From: Chitinophagaceae bacterium
GTDB lineage: Bacteria > Bacteroidota > Bacteroidia > Chitinophagales > Chitinophagaceae
Direction of reading: 5' to 3'
NCBI GenBank assembly: GCA_019638615.1
Contig: JAHBTL010000042.1
Coordinates: 22,501-64,432 of the forward strand
Length of the DNA: 41,932 nt
Shown in pieces: positions 27,534 to 35,688 of the stretch. Position numbers and translations under genes: made by a program. Each line of letters starts with the position of its first letter. Positions within the stretch are counted from its first letter, which is position 1. The notes under the pieces were generated by a model. That model was not told where the DNA came from and made no database searches. It saw nothing but the letters and a program-made list of their open reading frames with translations.

Positions 27534-29153
27534 ATGAAGCAAAGCAGGATTTTAAATTTTCTTGAAGTATCGGTTATTGTTTTGCTTGCGCTATTTCCCG
27601 TTTTTCTTTCTTTTCCGTATCGTGTAAATGTCTTTCTTTCGTGGGAAGGGGCGTATCGCATAAGCGAAGGGCAATTGCCTTTTCGTGATTTTGGAATTCC
27701 TTTAGGAGGGATGTATTGGGTTGTGCCTGCCATTTTTTTTAAAATACTGGGAGCACAGGTAATCACCCTGGTAAAGGCACAGGCCTTTATTAATATTATT
27801 TCAGGATTAGCATTTCGTTCTATATTAAAAAGCCTGGATGTACTTCCTCCTGTAAAATTTGCATCGGTTCTGCTTTATTGCATATCGTTTTCCTTTTTTA
27901 ATTTTTGGCCTTGGTATAATCATACTGTACTCGTATATGGCTTTATTGCCATCGCATTTTTACTGAAGGCCATCTTTTCCGTGGCATCGGGGAAAAGATG
28001 GATGTATGTTGCATTGGCTGCAATGTTTACCTTTTTTTCTTTTTTTACCAAGCAAGACGGCGGTGGGCTTACCTTTTTAATTTGTTTTTTCATATTGCTG
28101 TATACTGGCTGGTATGAAAAAAAATGGCAGTATGCCCTTGGCTATACGGGCGCAACCATTGCCATAGCCTTTCTTGCCATCGTATTTTTTTCGCGTTACG
28201 ACTTTGGCTATTGGTTTAATCACGGTCAGCCACCCCATAATGCCAGGGTTTCAGGCGGCGATATGATAAATGAGTTTTTTGGAGATTCTCAGTGGCTGAA
28301 ATTCTATATTTTTCTTGTATTGTTTATAGCTGCCGTACAATTCAAAAACATACAAACTTTCCTTGCAGAAAAGAAACAAATGGTTTTCCTGCTTCTTACG
28401 CTGGGCATATTGTGCATGGCTGGCATCTTTCAGGTAACGAGTTATACTCCCACCAATAGTAATATTTTCTTTCACAGCTTTGCATTTGCGTTTATTTTAA
28501 ATTTTGTAGTTAAGAGATTTGGTATAAATACTGCAAGCCTGAAACTTTCTGTGTTGCTTGGAGCAGGTGTTTTGCTTTGGTGGAGTCATATCTATTGGAA
28601 TTATATGCAGCGGGTGTTGGTAAAACCTGTAGCGGAAACGGGCATTGTTAAATCCCCGACCGGTGAAAATGTGGTTGGAATGCACAATGCCAGCCTGGTT
28701 GAAAAAGATACTTCCATCATTCCCCAGGGACAATGGGTAAATGCAAAACTGGCCACACTCAGGAAGATAAAAATGCCGGAGCCTACGGTAAAAGGAATTG
28801 AGCGCATTATGAGTATGGATGTGGTCAGGAACAAAAAAGACATTCGTGTATTAAACATGTCCGAACTCACTTTTTTGGCCAAAGAAATTCCATATGAAAT
28901 GGAAAAGGGACCGGGTTTTCCATTATGGTATCATTTAGGAGTGGGGATGTTTAACCGGGAAGCCGCCATGTTTGAAGAAAAAATTAACAATAACTATTAT
29001 GATGTTGTCCTGTTTGAATATCTCCCGGCGTTGAATAATTTTTATCCATTTCATATACGGGATATCTTAAAAATGAAGTATAAGCAGGTCGATTCCTTTT
29101 ATGCACCCAGGAATACCGCTCCCGGCATCATTGAAGTATATGTTAAGGAATAA
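27534..29153 (+). CDS. Multi-spanning membrane protein, putative GT-C glycosyltransferase
   Basis: A 539-residue protein with about nine to ten transmembrane segments in residues 10-375 and a soluble C-terminal domain of about 160 residues. The first extracytoplasmic loop reads WEGAYRISEGQLPFRDFG, with an acidic residue followed by a G-x-PF-x-D element, the layout of GT39/ArnT-type GT-C enzymes that use polyprenyl-phosphate sugars. It is divergent from the UbiA-SDR-HAD operon that would make such a donor, so it may be the transferase that uses it. No exact family is recognised; the assignment rests on topology, the loop and context. The C-terminal domain has no motif I know. Confidence 0.65.
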   Translation: MKQSRILNFLEVSVIVLLALFPVFLSFPYRVNVFLSWEGAYRISEGQLPFRDFGIPLGGMYWVVPAIFFKILGAQVITLVKAQAFINIISGLAFRSILKSLDVLPPVKFASVLLYCISFSFFNFWPWYNHTVLVYGFIAIAFLLKAIFSVASGKRWMYVALAAMFTFFSFFTKQDGGGLTFLICFFILLYTGWYEKKWQYALGYTGATIAIAFLAIVFFSRYDFGYWFNHGQPPHNARVSGGDMINEFFGDSQWLKFYIFLVLFIAAVQFKNIQTFLAEKKQMVFLLLTLGILCMAGIFQVTSYTPTNSNIFFHSFAFAFILNFVVKRFGINTASLKLSVLLGAGVLLWWSHIYWNYMQRVLVKPVAETGIVKSPTGENVVGMHNASLVEKDTSIIPQGQWVNAKLATLRKIKMPEPTVKGIERIMSMDVVRNKKDIRVLNMSELTFLAKEIPYEMEKGPGFPLWYHLGVGMFNREAAMFEEKINNNYYDVVLFEYLPALNNFYPFHIRDILKMKYKQVDSFYAPRNTAPGIIEVYVKE

Positions 29154-29482
29154 ATTTATTGAATACTAACGTCCGTAAGCTTTATCATTTTCACATCGTT
29201 TACAGGTAATAATTACCGCTCGTAACTATTTTTTGCCTGCTTCCATATTTCTGTAACAAATAGCGTTACTAACTGTTTAATAAGTGGCGTATTTGCTATA
29301 ATTGAATATTGGTTTTCAATAGCTTTTTTAATTGTAAAGTACACCGGAACCGGTATTGCCGGGATCAATTAATCTAGTAGTATACACTTACCCCTGAGAT
29401 TGTCCGCTGGTGTATTTTATTTTTTCTCTGCCGGAAAATCTGGTGATTTTTAAGTGCGAAGGTATTCGTATAACTGTTTTGT
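29154..29482. other. Intergenic region before the transposase-derived gene
   Basis: 329 bases without a gene. No inverted repeat pair like an insertion-sequence end is visible around the following gene, and no clear terminator follows the membrane protein gene. Confidence 0.5.
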
Positions 29483-30121
29483 ATGAAAAATAAGCTGCTT
29501 AAAGGTGCGCATTTGTCTGAATATAAGTGCCGTGAAATATTGCAACTGTTTTGTGATGACCTTACCGCTACTCAAATTGCTGAAGTGAGTGGGGTTAGCC
29601 GGGTAACGGTCAATAATTATTTTAAACGTTTGCGTTCGGTTATCGCGGTTTTTTGCGAACGCAATAGCAAAAATGGAAATATTGTTTCCCGGGAATATGT
29701 TCCGCCTGTTATATCAAAAGCCGGGACAGGAGGTACGAACGCATGTTACGGCTTTTATGTTCATAACGGAAAGATCGGGACTGCGTGGTTAGACAATGTA
29801 TGCAATTATTCCCTGAAGCAATTCCTGGAAAACAACGGTGAAGAGAATCCTATCGTGAAGGAAGTGGCGGGGTACTGCGCGGTGGGGGATTTTAATAATT
29901 GGAAATTGCATTGGATACGCAGCGGGGATCATTTATCACCAGCTTATGATGTTGATATAGCCGGATTTTGGGGACATACAAAAGGACGATTGCAAAAGTT
30001 CCGTGGGCTTAACAAAAGCACCTTGTATTTCCATATAAAAGAATGTGAGTTCCGGTACAATTACCGGCATAACGATATTTTGCCTTTGTTGTCGGATATT
30101 ATCAATAATAAAGAAGCATGA
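29483..30121 (+). CDS. IS1595/ISXO2-like transposase homologue lacking catalytic residues
   Basis: A 212-residue intact frame. The N-terminal helix-turn-helix (residues about 16-60: FCDDLTATQIAEVSGVSRVTVNNYFKR in parts) matches the IS1595 group. The C-terminal part KFRGLNKSTLYFHIKECEFRYNYR (172-195) is the family's closing motif. The catalytic parts are changed: the usual VDESYFG region reads IVSREYVPP (67-75), the YTDG region reads YCAVGDF (131-137), and the GIESFW motif reads DIAGFW (158-163), so the Glu is Ala160. The zinc ribbon that normally precedes the HTH is absent. No terminal inverted repeats were seen. It is either a decayed transposase with an open frame or a domesticated DNA-binding protein. 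Confidence 0.8.
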   Translation: MKNKLLKGAHLSEYKCREILQLFCDDLTATQIAEVSGVSRVTVNNYFKRLRSVIAVFCERNSKNGNIVSREYVPPVISKAGTGGTNACYGFYVHNGKIGTAWLDNVCNYSLKQFLENNGEENPIVKEVAGYCAVGDFNNWKLHWIRSGDHLSPAYDVDIAGFWGHTKGRLQKFRGLNKSTLYFHIKECEFRYNYRHNDILPLLSDIINNKEA

Positions 30122-30646
30122 GCAGCGGGATTTTTCAGGCAACGAATACGGCAAAGCAAAAATCAGGTGTTGGCCTTAATGATTATCTCCGGGAATTTCA
30201 GTTTTCTCTCTCCTTCAGCTCATTCCTGGATCAGTACACTTAGTTGAAGGAACAGAAGTTTTCTCATGTTTTAGTAAGCGGGTGGTTTTCTAGCCACCTG
30301 TATTTTTTGGGCTTTATGCTATTAGCTTTCAATCATTTGTTCTTTGATTTACTATTGTCCTTCCCTAATAGTAAACAGGTAGAAAAAATAAGGGGAAAAT
30401 CTTCCTGGAGTGCATGTTTTTCTATACCTAAGTGTGTATTTACTATTAATATACATCAGTGTAGTAACAGATTGACATTAATAAAATGCAGTTTTTTACA
30501 GACTAATGATAAAGGTTCCTATTTTTTAAGGTGGGTAAACGCGGTTATTTTGTACTGGCAATTTTTTATAATAAATTCACATTTAAAGTGCGCGCTAAAA
30601 AAAGATGAGGCAGCCATATATTTCAAAACATACAAACCCTTGCCTT
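30122..30646. other. Long spacer with no convincing gene
   Basis: 525 bases. A 138-codon frame at 30244-30660 has no recognisable domain, is rich in Phe and Cys, and overlaps the better small gene; I reject it. A six-base stem at 30281-30298 (GGTGGT with GCCACC) followed by TGTATTTTTT could terminate transcription after the transposase-like gene, with low confidence. Confidence 0.5.
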
Positions 30647-30958
30647 ATGAATGGAGATGAGTTTTATCAATTCTTATTGAATAGATTAAATACGGGGGAT
30701 GTGCTGCATACCGGTAAAAATGGTACTCAATATATTTTTCTGGGTTGGCATAAGGGTAATCTCCAATTTGCCGGCACTCAAACAAAATCCATTGCAAAAG
30801 ATATACTTATAGCAGTTAAAGATGCACTTAATAATAACGTAGCCATTTGTGCAGAATGGCTACGGGAAAATGAAATGGAAAGCTTTGCATCGCGTATGGC
30901 ATTAATTAAGAGCGTTATTAAAAACTATAGCCAGGCATCTACTTCAGAAATGAGCTAA
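30647..30958 (+). CDS. Small protein of unknown function
   Basis: A 103-residue soluble protein. The start at 30647 (MNGDEFYQFLLNRLNTGDVL) is preferred over 30605, whose extra 14 residues look non-coding. The sequence begins with a helix, then a beta-like stretch (GKNGTQYIFLGWHKGNLQFAGTQT, residues about 23-46 in parts), then two amphipathic helices. No signal, membrane segment or known motif is seen. It lies between the transposase-like gene and the TPR kinase, and no operon link is clear. Confidence 0.55.
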   Translation: MNGDEFYQFLLNRLNTGDVLHTGKNGTQYIFLGWHKGNLQFAGTQTKSIAKDILIAVKDALNNNVAICAEWLRENEMESFASRMALIKSVIKNYSQASTSEMS

Positions 30959-31171
30959 TCCATCTTTTCTGATTTGTCTTCTCCCCCCGATAACGTCAAA
31001 CCGGCAGCACGAAGCTTCAGGTTATTATATAAACCCGAAGTGGATTTATCTTAATGATCCCATTTCTTTTTTGCTATACTCTTTCTTTTGTAGTTTCCCT
31101 GTATTACTTTTGGTATTTAAATAATATATCCTTTATCCCATCTGTTCAAAACCAGTTGGGCGACGAAAAAA

Positions 31172-33256
31172 ATGGAGAACCGCTTAAAGAATATCTTACC
31201 ATATTATGCTGTAATACTTTCAGCTATCTTTCTTTATATAGGTTGTAACAGAACGAAAGAGCGTATTGATTACCGGACGTTTGAAGATTTTAGTTTCCGA
31301 AAAATACAAATGTATCTTTACGACAGCTCAAAGTATTTTAGTTCAATAGATTCAGTGTATGCGCATTTGCCTTATAAGCGGCGTATGTATGAGATATACA
31401 ATTGCAAGCGGGGCTACTTTTATACTATAAAGCACGATTACGAAAAATCATTATTGTACTCTGATAGCGCGTTAGCTGCTGTAAAAAAGCTTGATAACGA
31501 TCCGGCTTATCCTTATTGGTATTCGGTTGCTCTTTCCAATAAGGCAGATGACCTTCATGCCTTAAAAAGATACAACGAGGCGTTTAATTACTATTTTTTA
31601 GCGCGGGAAGCCATTTTTAAAACCGGCGATACCTGTTTATATACCAGTTATAGTGCAAGATTAGGTTTGGTTGCTTATCAGCATCAGCACTATAAAGAAG
31701 CTGCTTCTTATTTTAAGCAGGCGTTCGAGCAACAATTTCACTGCCGTCAGGGTGACTCCAGCTTCAGCGGGCATGTGATTTTTGCTCATCAGCAGGCAAA
31801 TCTTGATAATATAGGATTATGCTACAGTAAGATGGGGATGAGCGACAGCGCCTTGTTTTATTATGATAATGCGCTTGCTTATATTGAGAATAATTATCAT
31901 CATGCTTTCCGGTTCGAGGGGCAAAAAAAAATAGTTGATACAGATTTTATTGCAGCGGCAAGGGCTGTTATATACGGCAATAAGGCTAAGGAGCTTATGA
32001 CGCAAGGCAATGATTCGGCCGCTGAAAGATTGCTTAAGGAAAGCATACGCATTAACAGCATGTCCGGCCGTGCTATAGAAGATGTACCATATTCACTTGC
32101 AAAACTGGCAGATTTATACATCAAAACGGGACGACTTCATCTTTCGGAAGTTTTACTTAAGCAGCTTAAGAAAGGACTTGACACCTCTGCGAATGCTGAA
32201 ATAGTCAAAAGGTGGTATTTACTACAGTCTAAATATGAAGAGAAACGGGGAAACCTGCCTGCTTCTAATCAATATCTTAATAAGTATGTGGCTTTAAAGG
32301 ACTCGATGGATGCAGTAGATAACAGTGTGCTGCGCGCTGATTTAAATAAAGAATTTTCTTATCTTCAGTCAGAGTATGATCTTAACGTTCTTCAGAAGAA
32401 AGATGACAGGAAAAGCTTTTATCTCGTAGCTGCAGCGCTTGCTATCCTGATGTTTGCAATTACTATGTTGCTGATCTGGCGCAACTATGCACAATCAAAA
32501 AAACATATTCTAGCTTTAGGGAAGTTAAACGAAAAAATATCTGATAAGAACCTGCATTTGCAAAACGCACTTGTCGCACTACAGCAAAGCCAGGAAGAAA
32601 ATGATCAGATGATGAAGGTGGTTGCACATGATCTTCGCAATCCTGTAGGAGGCATAGCTGCTTCCAGTGCCTTGCTTTTAAGAGACAATCACAACTACCC
32701 GGATGAACAGCGGAAAATGCTTGAAATGATCCACGCCTCCAGTAATCATGCCGTAGAACTGATCCAGGACCTAATGTATGCAAACCGGCAACCCATTGCC
32801 GTACATGTTCCGGTTGATCTGTTGGCATTGATTACGTACTGTGTGGAAATGTTGAGTCTTGCTGCCAGGCAAAAAAAGCAGGAAATAATTTTGCACCCTT
32901 TACCTGCCAGGGTTTCCGGAGACAGGGAGAAACTGTGGCGAGTATTTAGTAACTTAATTAACAACGCGATAAAATTCAGTCCTGAGAATGAAAATATAGA
33001 AATTCGCTTTGTAAAGGAAAACGGGAGGGTTATCGTTTCTGTTGAAGACAGGGGGGTAGGGATCCCGCGGGCATTGCATGATAAGATATTCCATATTACA
33101 GAAACCGCTAAACGTACCGGAACATCCGGTGAGCCATCATTTGGGCTTGGTCTGTTTATAAGCAAGCAGATTGTTGAAGCACATTCCGGTGAAATTTGGT
33201 TTACAAGTGGTGATGACGAAGGAACCACGTTTTTTGTCTCCCTACCCTTGATATAA
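31172..33256 (+). CDS. Orphan TPR-containing sensor histidine kinase
   Basis: A 694-residue membrane sensor kinase. An N-terminal hydrophobic segment ends in LYIGC (Cys25), which looks like a lipobox or signal anchor. Residues about 65-400 are TPR-type helical repeats, such as ALSNKADDLHALKRYNEAFNYYFLA and GLCYSKMGMSDSALFYYDNALAYI. A transmembrane helix follows at about 416-436, then a short coiled segment, the dimerisation/phosphoacceptor box VVAHDLRNP (His486) and an HATPase_c domain with N box LINNAIKFSP (595-604), G1 DRGVGIP (626-632) and G2 FGLGLF (657-662). The TPR part should be periplasmic. No response regulator is adjacent, so its partner is elsewhere. The stimulus is unknown. Confidence 0.92.
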   Translation: MENRLKNILPYYAVILSAIFLYIGCNRTKERIDYRTFEDFSFRKIQMYLYDSSKYFSSIDSVYAHLPYKRRMYEIYNCKRGYFYTIKHDYEKSLLYSDSALAAVKKLDNDPAYPYWYSVALSNKADDLHALKRYNEAFNYYFLAREAIFKTGDTCLYTSYSARLGLVAYQHQHYKEAASYFKQAFEQQFHCRQGDSSFSGHVIFAHQQANLDNIGLCYSKMGMSDSALFYYDNALAYIENNYHHAFRFEGQKKIVDTDFIAAARAVIYGNKAKELMTQGNDSAAERLLKESIRINSMSGRAIEDVPYSLAKLADLYIKTGRLHLSEVLLKQLKKGLDTSANAEIVKRWYLLQSKYEEKRGNLPASNQYLNKYVALKDSMDAVDNSVLRADLNKEFSYLQSEYDLNVLQKKDDRKSFYLVAAALAILMFAITMLLIWRNYAQSKKHILALGKLNEKISDKNLHLQNALVALQQSQEENDQMMKVVAHDLRNPVGGIAASSALLLRDNHNYPDEQRKMLEMIHASSNHAVELIQDLMYANRQPIAVHVPVDLLALITYCVEMLSLAARQKKQEIILHPLPARVSGDREKLWRVFSNLINNAIKFSPENENIEIRFVKENGRVIVSVEDRGVGIPRALHDKIFHITETAKRTGTSGEPSFGLGLFISKQIVEAHSGEIWFTSGDDEGTTFFVSLPLI

Positions 33257-33408
33257 ACTCCCTCCCTGTTTTAAAGTTAGGTTAAACGCAGGGCGGTTGA
33301 AATTCTTTTAGCATGAATTAAATAATTTTGACTTTTATTCGTTTAAGCGTTTGCTGAAGCAATAAGATGTTTTTAAATCAACTTAAGTAATTAAATACTT
33401 GTAGCGAA

Positions 33409-33870
33409 ATGAGTAATAATGAGAAAAGTCTGGATCTGATTAATAAGTTAATTGAAATTAATAAAGAAAGGATAAGCGGATACGAAAAAGCTGCCGGGGC
33501 TACAGAAGCAATTGATGCAGACATTCGTTCCCTGTTTATGCGGATGGCTATGCAGAGCCGTCAGTTTATAAAAGAAATAAAACAGCATGTTGCTGTTTGG
33601 GGAAAATCGGCACATGATTCGGGTACGCTCGTGCACACCCTGCGTGCTGCGGTAAGCCATTTTACTACAGAAATTACTTCTCAAAACAGGAAAATGTTAC
33701 TCGATTTTTGCCTGTACCTTGAGCAAGGCGCTCACCAGGCGTATGATATGATTTTGAAAGCGCTGGAGGAAAAAAACACATCAATAGCAGAAGTAGCGTT
33801 GTTAAAAACACAGCGCCTTAAAATCAGTAAATCCTTAAACAGTTTACAGTCTTTCGCGTTACATTTATAA
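33409..33870 (+). CDS. PA2169/DUF2383-like four-helix-bundle protein
   Basis: A 153-residue, almost wholly helical protein. The opening LDLINKLIEINKERISGYEKAA, the middle LFMRMAMQSRQFIKEIKQHV and the later MLLDFCLYLEQGAHQAYDMILKAL match the pattern of the PA2169/DUF2383 ferritin-like family, with conserved Glu/His/Tyr that could bind metal. The family has no settled function and is often stress-associated. It converges on the sugE-like gene with a 14-base gap. Confidence 0.8.
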   Translation: MSNNEKSLDLINKLIEINKERISGYEKAAGATEAIDADIRSLFMRMAMQSRQFIKEIKQHVAVWGKSAHDSGTLVHTLRAAVSHFTTEITSQNRKMLLDFCLYLEQGAHQAYDMILKALEEKNTSIAEVALLKTQRLKISKSLNSLQSFALHL

Positions 33871-33884
33871 AGTGTGCAGGTATA

Positions 33885-34211
33885 TTAATGCGATACTGCC
33901 TTTAATCCGATTACAGACCCTATTAAGGTGGCGATGAAGAAAATACGCCAGAAACCTGCCGGGTCTTTAAAAAAAACTATCCCCATTATTGCAGTGCCCA
34001 ATGCCCCGATGCCTGTCCAAACAGCATAAGCCGTTCCTATGGGTAAGGTTTCAATGGCTTTGATCAGTAAATACATGCTCATAAAAAGGCAGGCTGCAAA
34101 ACCAATGTACCAATATAAGGCTATTGTGCCTTCTGTTTCTTTGGCCTTGGCAAGGCAGGTAGCAAAGCCTACTTCAAATAAGCCCGCAATTACTAATATG
34201 AACCAGTTCAT
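33885..34211 (-). CDS. sugE: SMR-family exporter of the SugE/Gdx subgroup
   Basis: A 108-residue four-helix inner-membrane exporter that works as a dual-topology dimer. The essential Glu13 is in IAGLFEVGFA. The stretch LPIGTAYAVWTGIGALGTAIMGI matches SugE/Gdx rather than EmrE, so guanidinium export with proton exchange is the best guess. The tail IGSVIGLKAVSH also fits. I looked for a guanidine riboswitch in the 133 bases upstream and did not recognise one. Instead a G-rich tract lies there on the opposite strand. It is probably transcribed alone or after the Cys-rich gene upstream. Confidence 0.88.
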   Translation of the reverse strand: MNWFILVIAGLFEVGFATCLAKAKETEGTIALYWYIGFAACLFMSMYLLIKAIETLPIGTAYAVWTGIGALGTAIMGIVFFKDPAGFWRIFFIATLIGSVIGLKAVSH

Positions 34212-34282
34212 AATATCAAAATTTAGCTGTCAAAAATAGAGAGATTTGCGTACAGTATGAATAGCTTTTCTTCCTCCGGAGC

Positions 34283-34308
34283 GGGGGGGCAGTGGGAGGG
34301 CGAAAGGG
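34283..34308 (+). other. G-quadruplex-forming motif in the sugE upstream spacer
   Basis: Four G tracts of 7, 3, 3 and 3 with loops CAGT, A and CGAAA meet the usual G3+N1-7 rule. TCCTCC (34272-34277) and GGAGGA (34307-34312) could close a hairpin around it. It lies on the template strand of the sugE leader. Confidence 0.55.
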
Positions 34309-34344
34309 AGGAGCTTATTTTGACAGGATCAGGGAGCTGATGAA

Positions 34345-34689
34345 TTAGTTTAGCTGGTAATTTAAATTCGTTATAGTCAGGCTTACCAGGCATGCTTCGC
34401 AGATGCTGCCGCAAAATACGATTTCGGGAATGCTTGCAAACTCCCTGCATATTTTGGCACAGCTGCGGCATTCTACCATGCAGGCAATCTGATGTTCGAT
34501 TGTAAATTCTTCGGAAGGCTCCATCAGGTGTCTTGCCATATTAAAACAAGAGCCGGCGCATGCTTTAAACTGGTGATAAAACGCTTTGTTGTTTTTGCGA
34601 AGGCTCTCCTGCAGGTGGGCAGTTGCTTCACATATCATCCATGTTTTTAAAAGTATTTCTACAGTACTTTTGGTAACGGCTGGACTCAT
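34345..34689 (-). CDS. Cys-rich four-helix protein, DUF326/copper-binding-like
   Basis: A 114-residue protein with nine or more Cys spaced along predicted helices: Cys in MICEATAH, ACAGSCFNMA, ACMVECRSCAKICREFA and FCGSICEACL. This spacing resembles the DUF326 four-helix-bundle copper-binding family, in which Cys lining the core store Cu(I). His residues at the helix ends are also present. No signal peptide is seen, so it would act in the cytoplasm. The metal is inferred from the family only. Confidence 0.72.
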   Translation of the reverse strand: MSPAVTKSTVEILLKTWMICEATAHLQESLRKNNKAFYHQFKACAGSCFNMARHLMEPSEEFTIEHQIACMVECRSCAKICREFASIPEIVFCGSICEACLVSLTITNLNYQLN

Positions 34690-34929
34690 AAGATGATTTG
34701 TTTGAATGGGTTACTCATCGAAAAACAGCATCCATTATTACCCTTCATCAACTCGTTGCTGCTATAAATGAACGTATGGGAAAGAAATAAAGTATGTTGG
34801 ATGTATTATAAAGTATAAAAAAGGCGAAGAGGAGCCAGCTAAGCGTACATGGTGCTGGTAATAAACGTAATGACCCCCGATTTGAAGTGCCGGTATATTG
34901 GTTGCGCTAATTAGACCGGATGCCTGCTG

Positions 34930-35688
34930 TCATCGCGACTTCTTCTCATGCAAAGCCCTTAGTACTTCTTCCTTCTTTCTTCTTGAAACAGTAACATTGC
35001 TTCCATCGGGGAACCATAATAACCCTTCTTTATCAAATCGGGTAATATGAGCTGAGTTGACCAGGTGTGATTTGTGCACTCTTATAAATCCGTGGTCGGA
35101 TAATATTTCCTCAAACTCTTTAAGCGTGCGGGAAACGATCAGCGGTTTACTGTTTATAAAATAAAAATGCGTATAATTATTTTCTCCTTCGCAACGCAGT
35201 ATGTCTTTGGCTTCGTAAAAGTAGTAACCTTCCTGTGTGCTTAATGCCAGTTTGAAAGAAGTGGCGTCTTTTTGCTGAAGGTTGCTGATAAGGTTGTTTA
35301 CCAGCAATTCCTGAGATACAGGTTGTTGTTCTTTTTTAATGATATGCCTGCCGACTGCGTTTTTAAGATCGACCAGGTCGATAGGCTTTAGTAAATAATC
35401 CAGTGCACTGAAACGAATGGCTTTGATAGCGTATTTATCGTATGCAGTGGTGAATACCACATCAAAGTTCCATGAGCCCACGCGGTTCAGTAAATCGAAC
35501 CCATTCATATACGGCATTTCTATATCCAGCATGAGCAGGCTGGGCTGGTATTCGTGTATCAGCTTCAATGCCAGCTGAGGGTCGGTACATGTCTTTATCT
35601 CGCTGATGCCGCTGATGTTTTTTTCGATCAGCAATTGAAGAATATTGGCTGCCGAAGGCTCGTCATCTACTATTAGTATCCGGATCAT
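34930..35688 (-). CDS. LytTR-type response regulator
   Basis: A 252-residue response regulator. The receiver domain (1-118) has the acidic pocket DDE (8-10), phosphoacceptor Asp55 in LLMLDIEMPYMNG, Thr80/81 in FTTAYDKYAI and Lys101 in YLLKPID. The output domain (about 148-248) is LytTR, with CEGENNYTHFYFINSKPLIVSRTLKEFEE (in parts) and GFIRVHKSHLVNSAHI. LytTR domains bind paired direct repeats about 21 bp apart. Its start overlaps the kinase stop by 4 bases, so the two are co-translated. A candidate operator lies upstream of the kinase at 38885-38919. Confidence 0.94.
   Translation of the reverse strand: MIRILIVDDEPSAANILQLLIEKNISGISEIKTCTDPQLALKLIHEYQPSLLMLDIEMPYMNGFDLLNRVGSWNFDVVFTTAYDKYAIKAIRFSALDYLLKPIDLVDLKNAVGRHIIKKEQQPVSQELLVNNLISNLQQKDATSFKLALSTQEGYYFYEAKDILRCEGENNYTHFYFINSKPLIVSRTLKEFEEILSDHGFIRVHKSHLVNSAHITRFDKEGLLWFPDGSNVTVSRRKKEEVLRALHEKKSR

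Noticed and set aside
30244-30660. 138-codon frame on the plus strand
   Set aside because: Unusual composition rich in Phe and Cys, no domain, overlaps the better small gene at 30647.
34212-34344. Guanidine riboswitch upstream of the sugE-like gene
   Set aside because: I looked for ykkC-type and mini-ykkC conserved elements and saw none.
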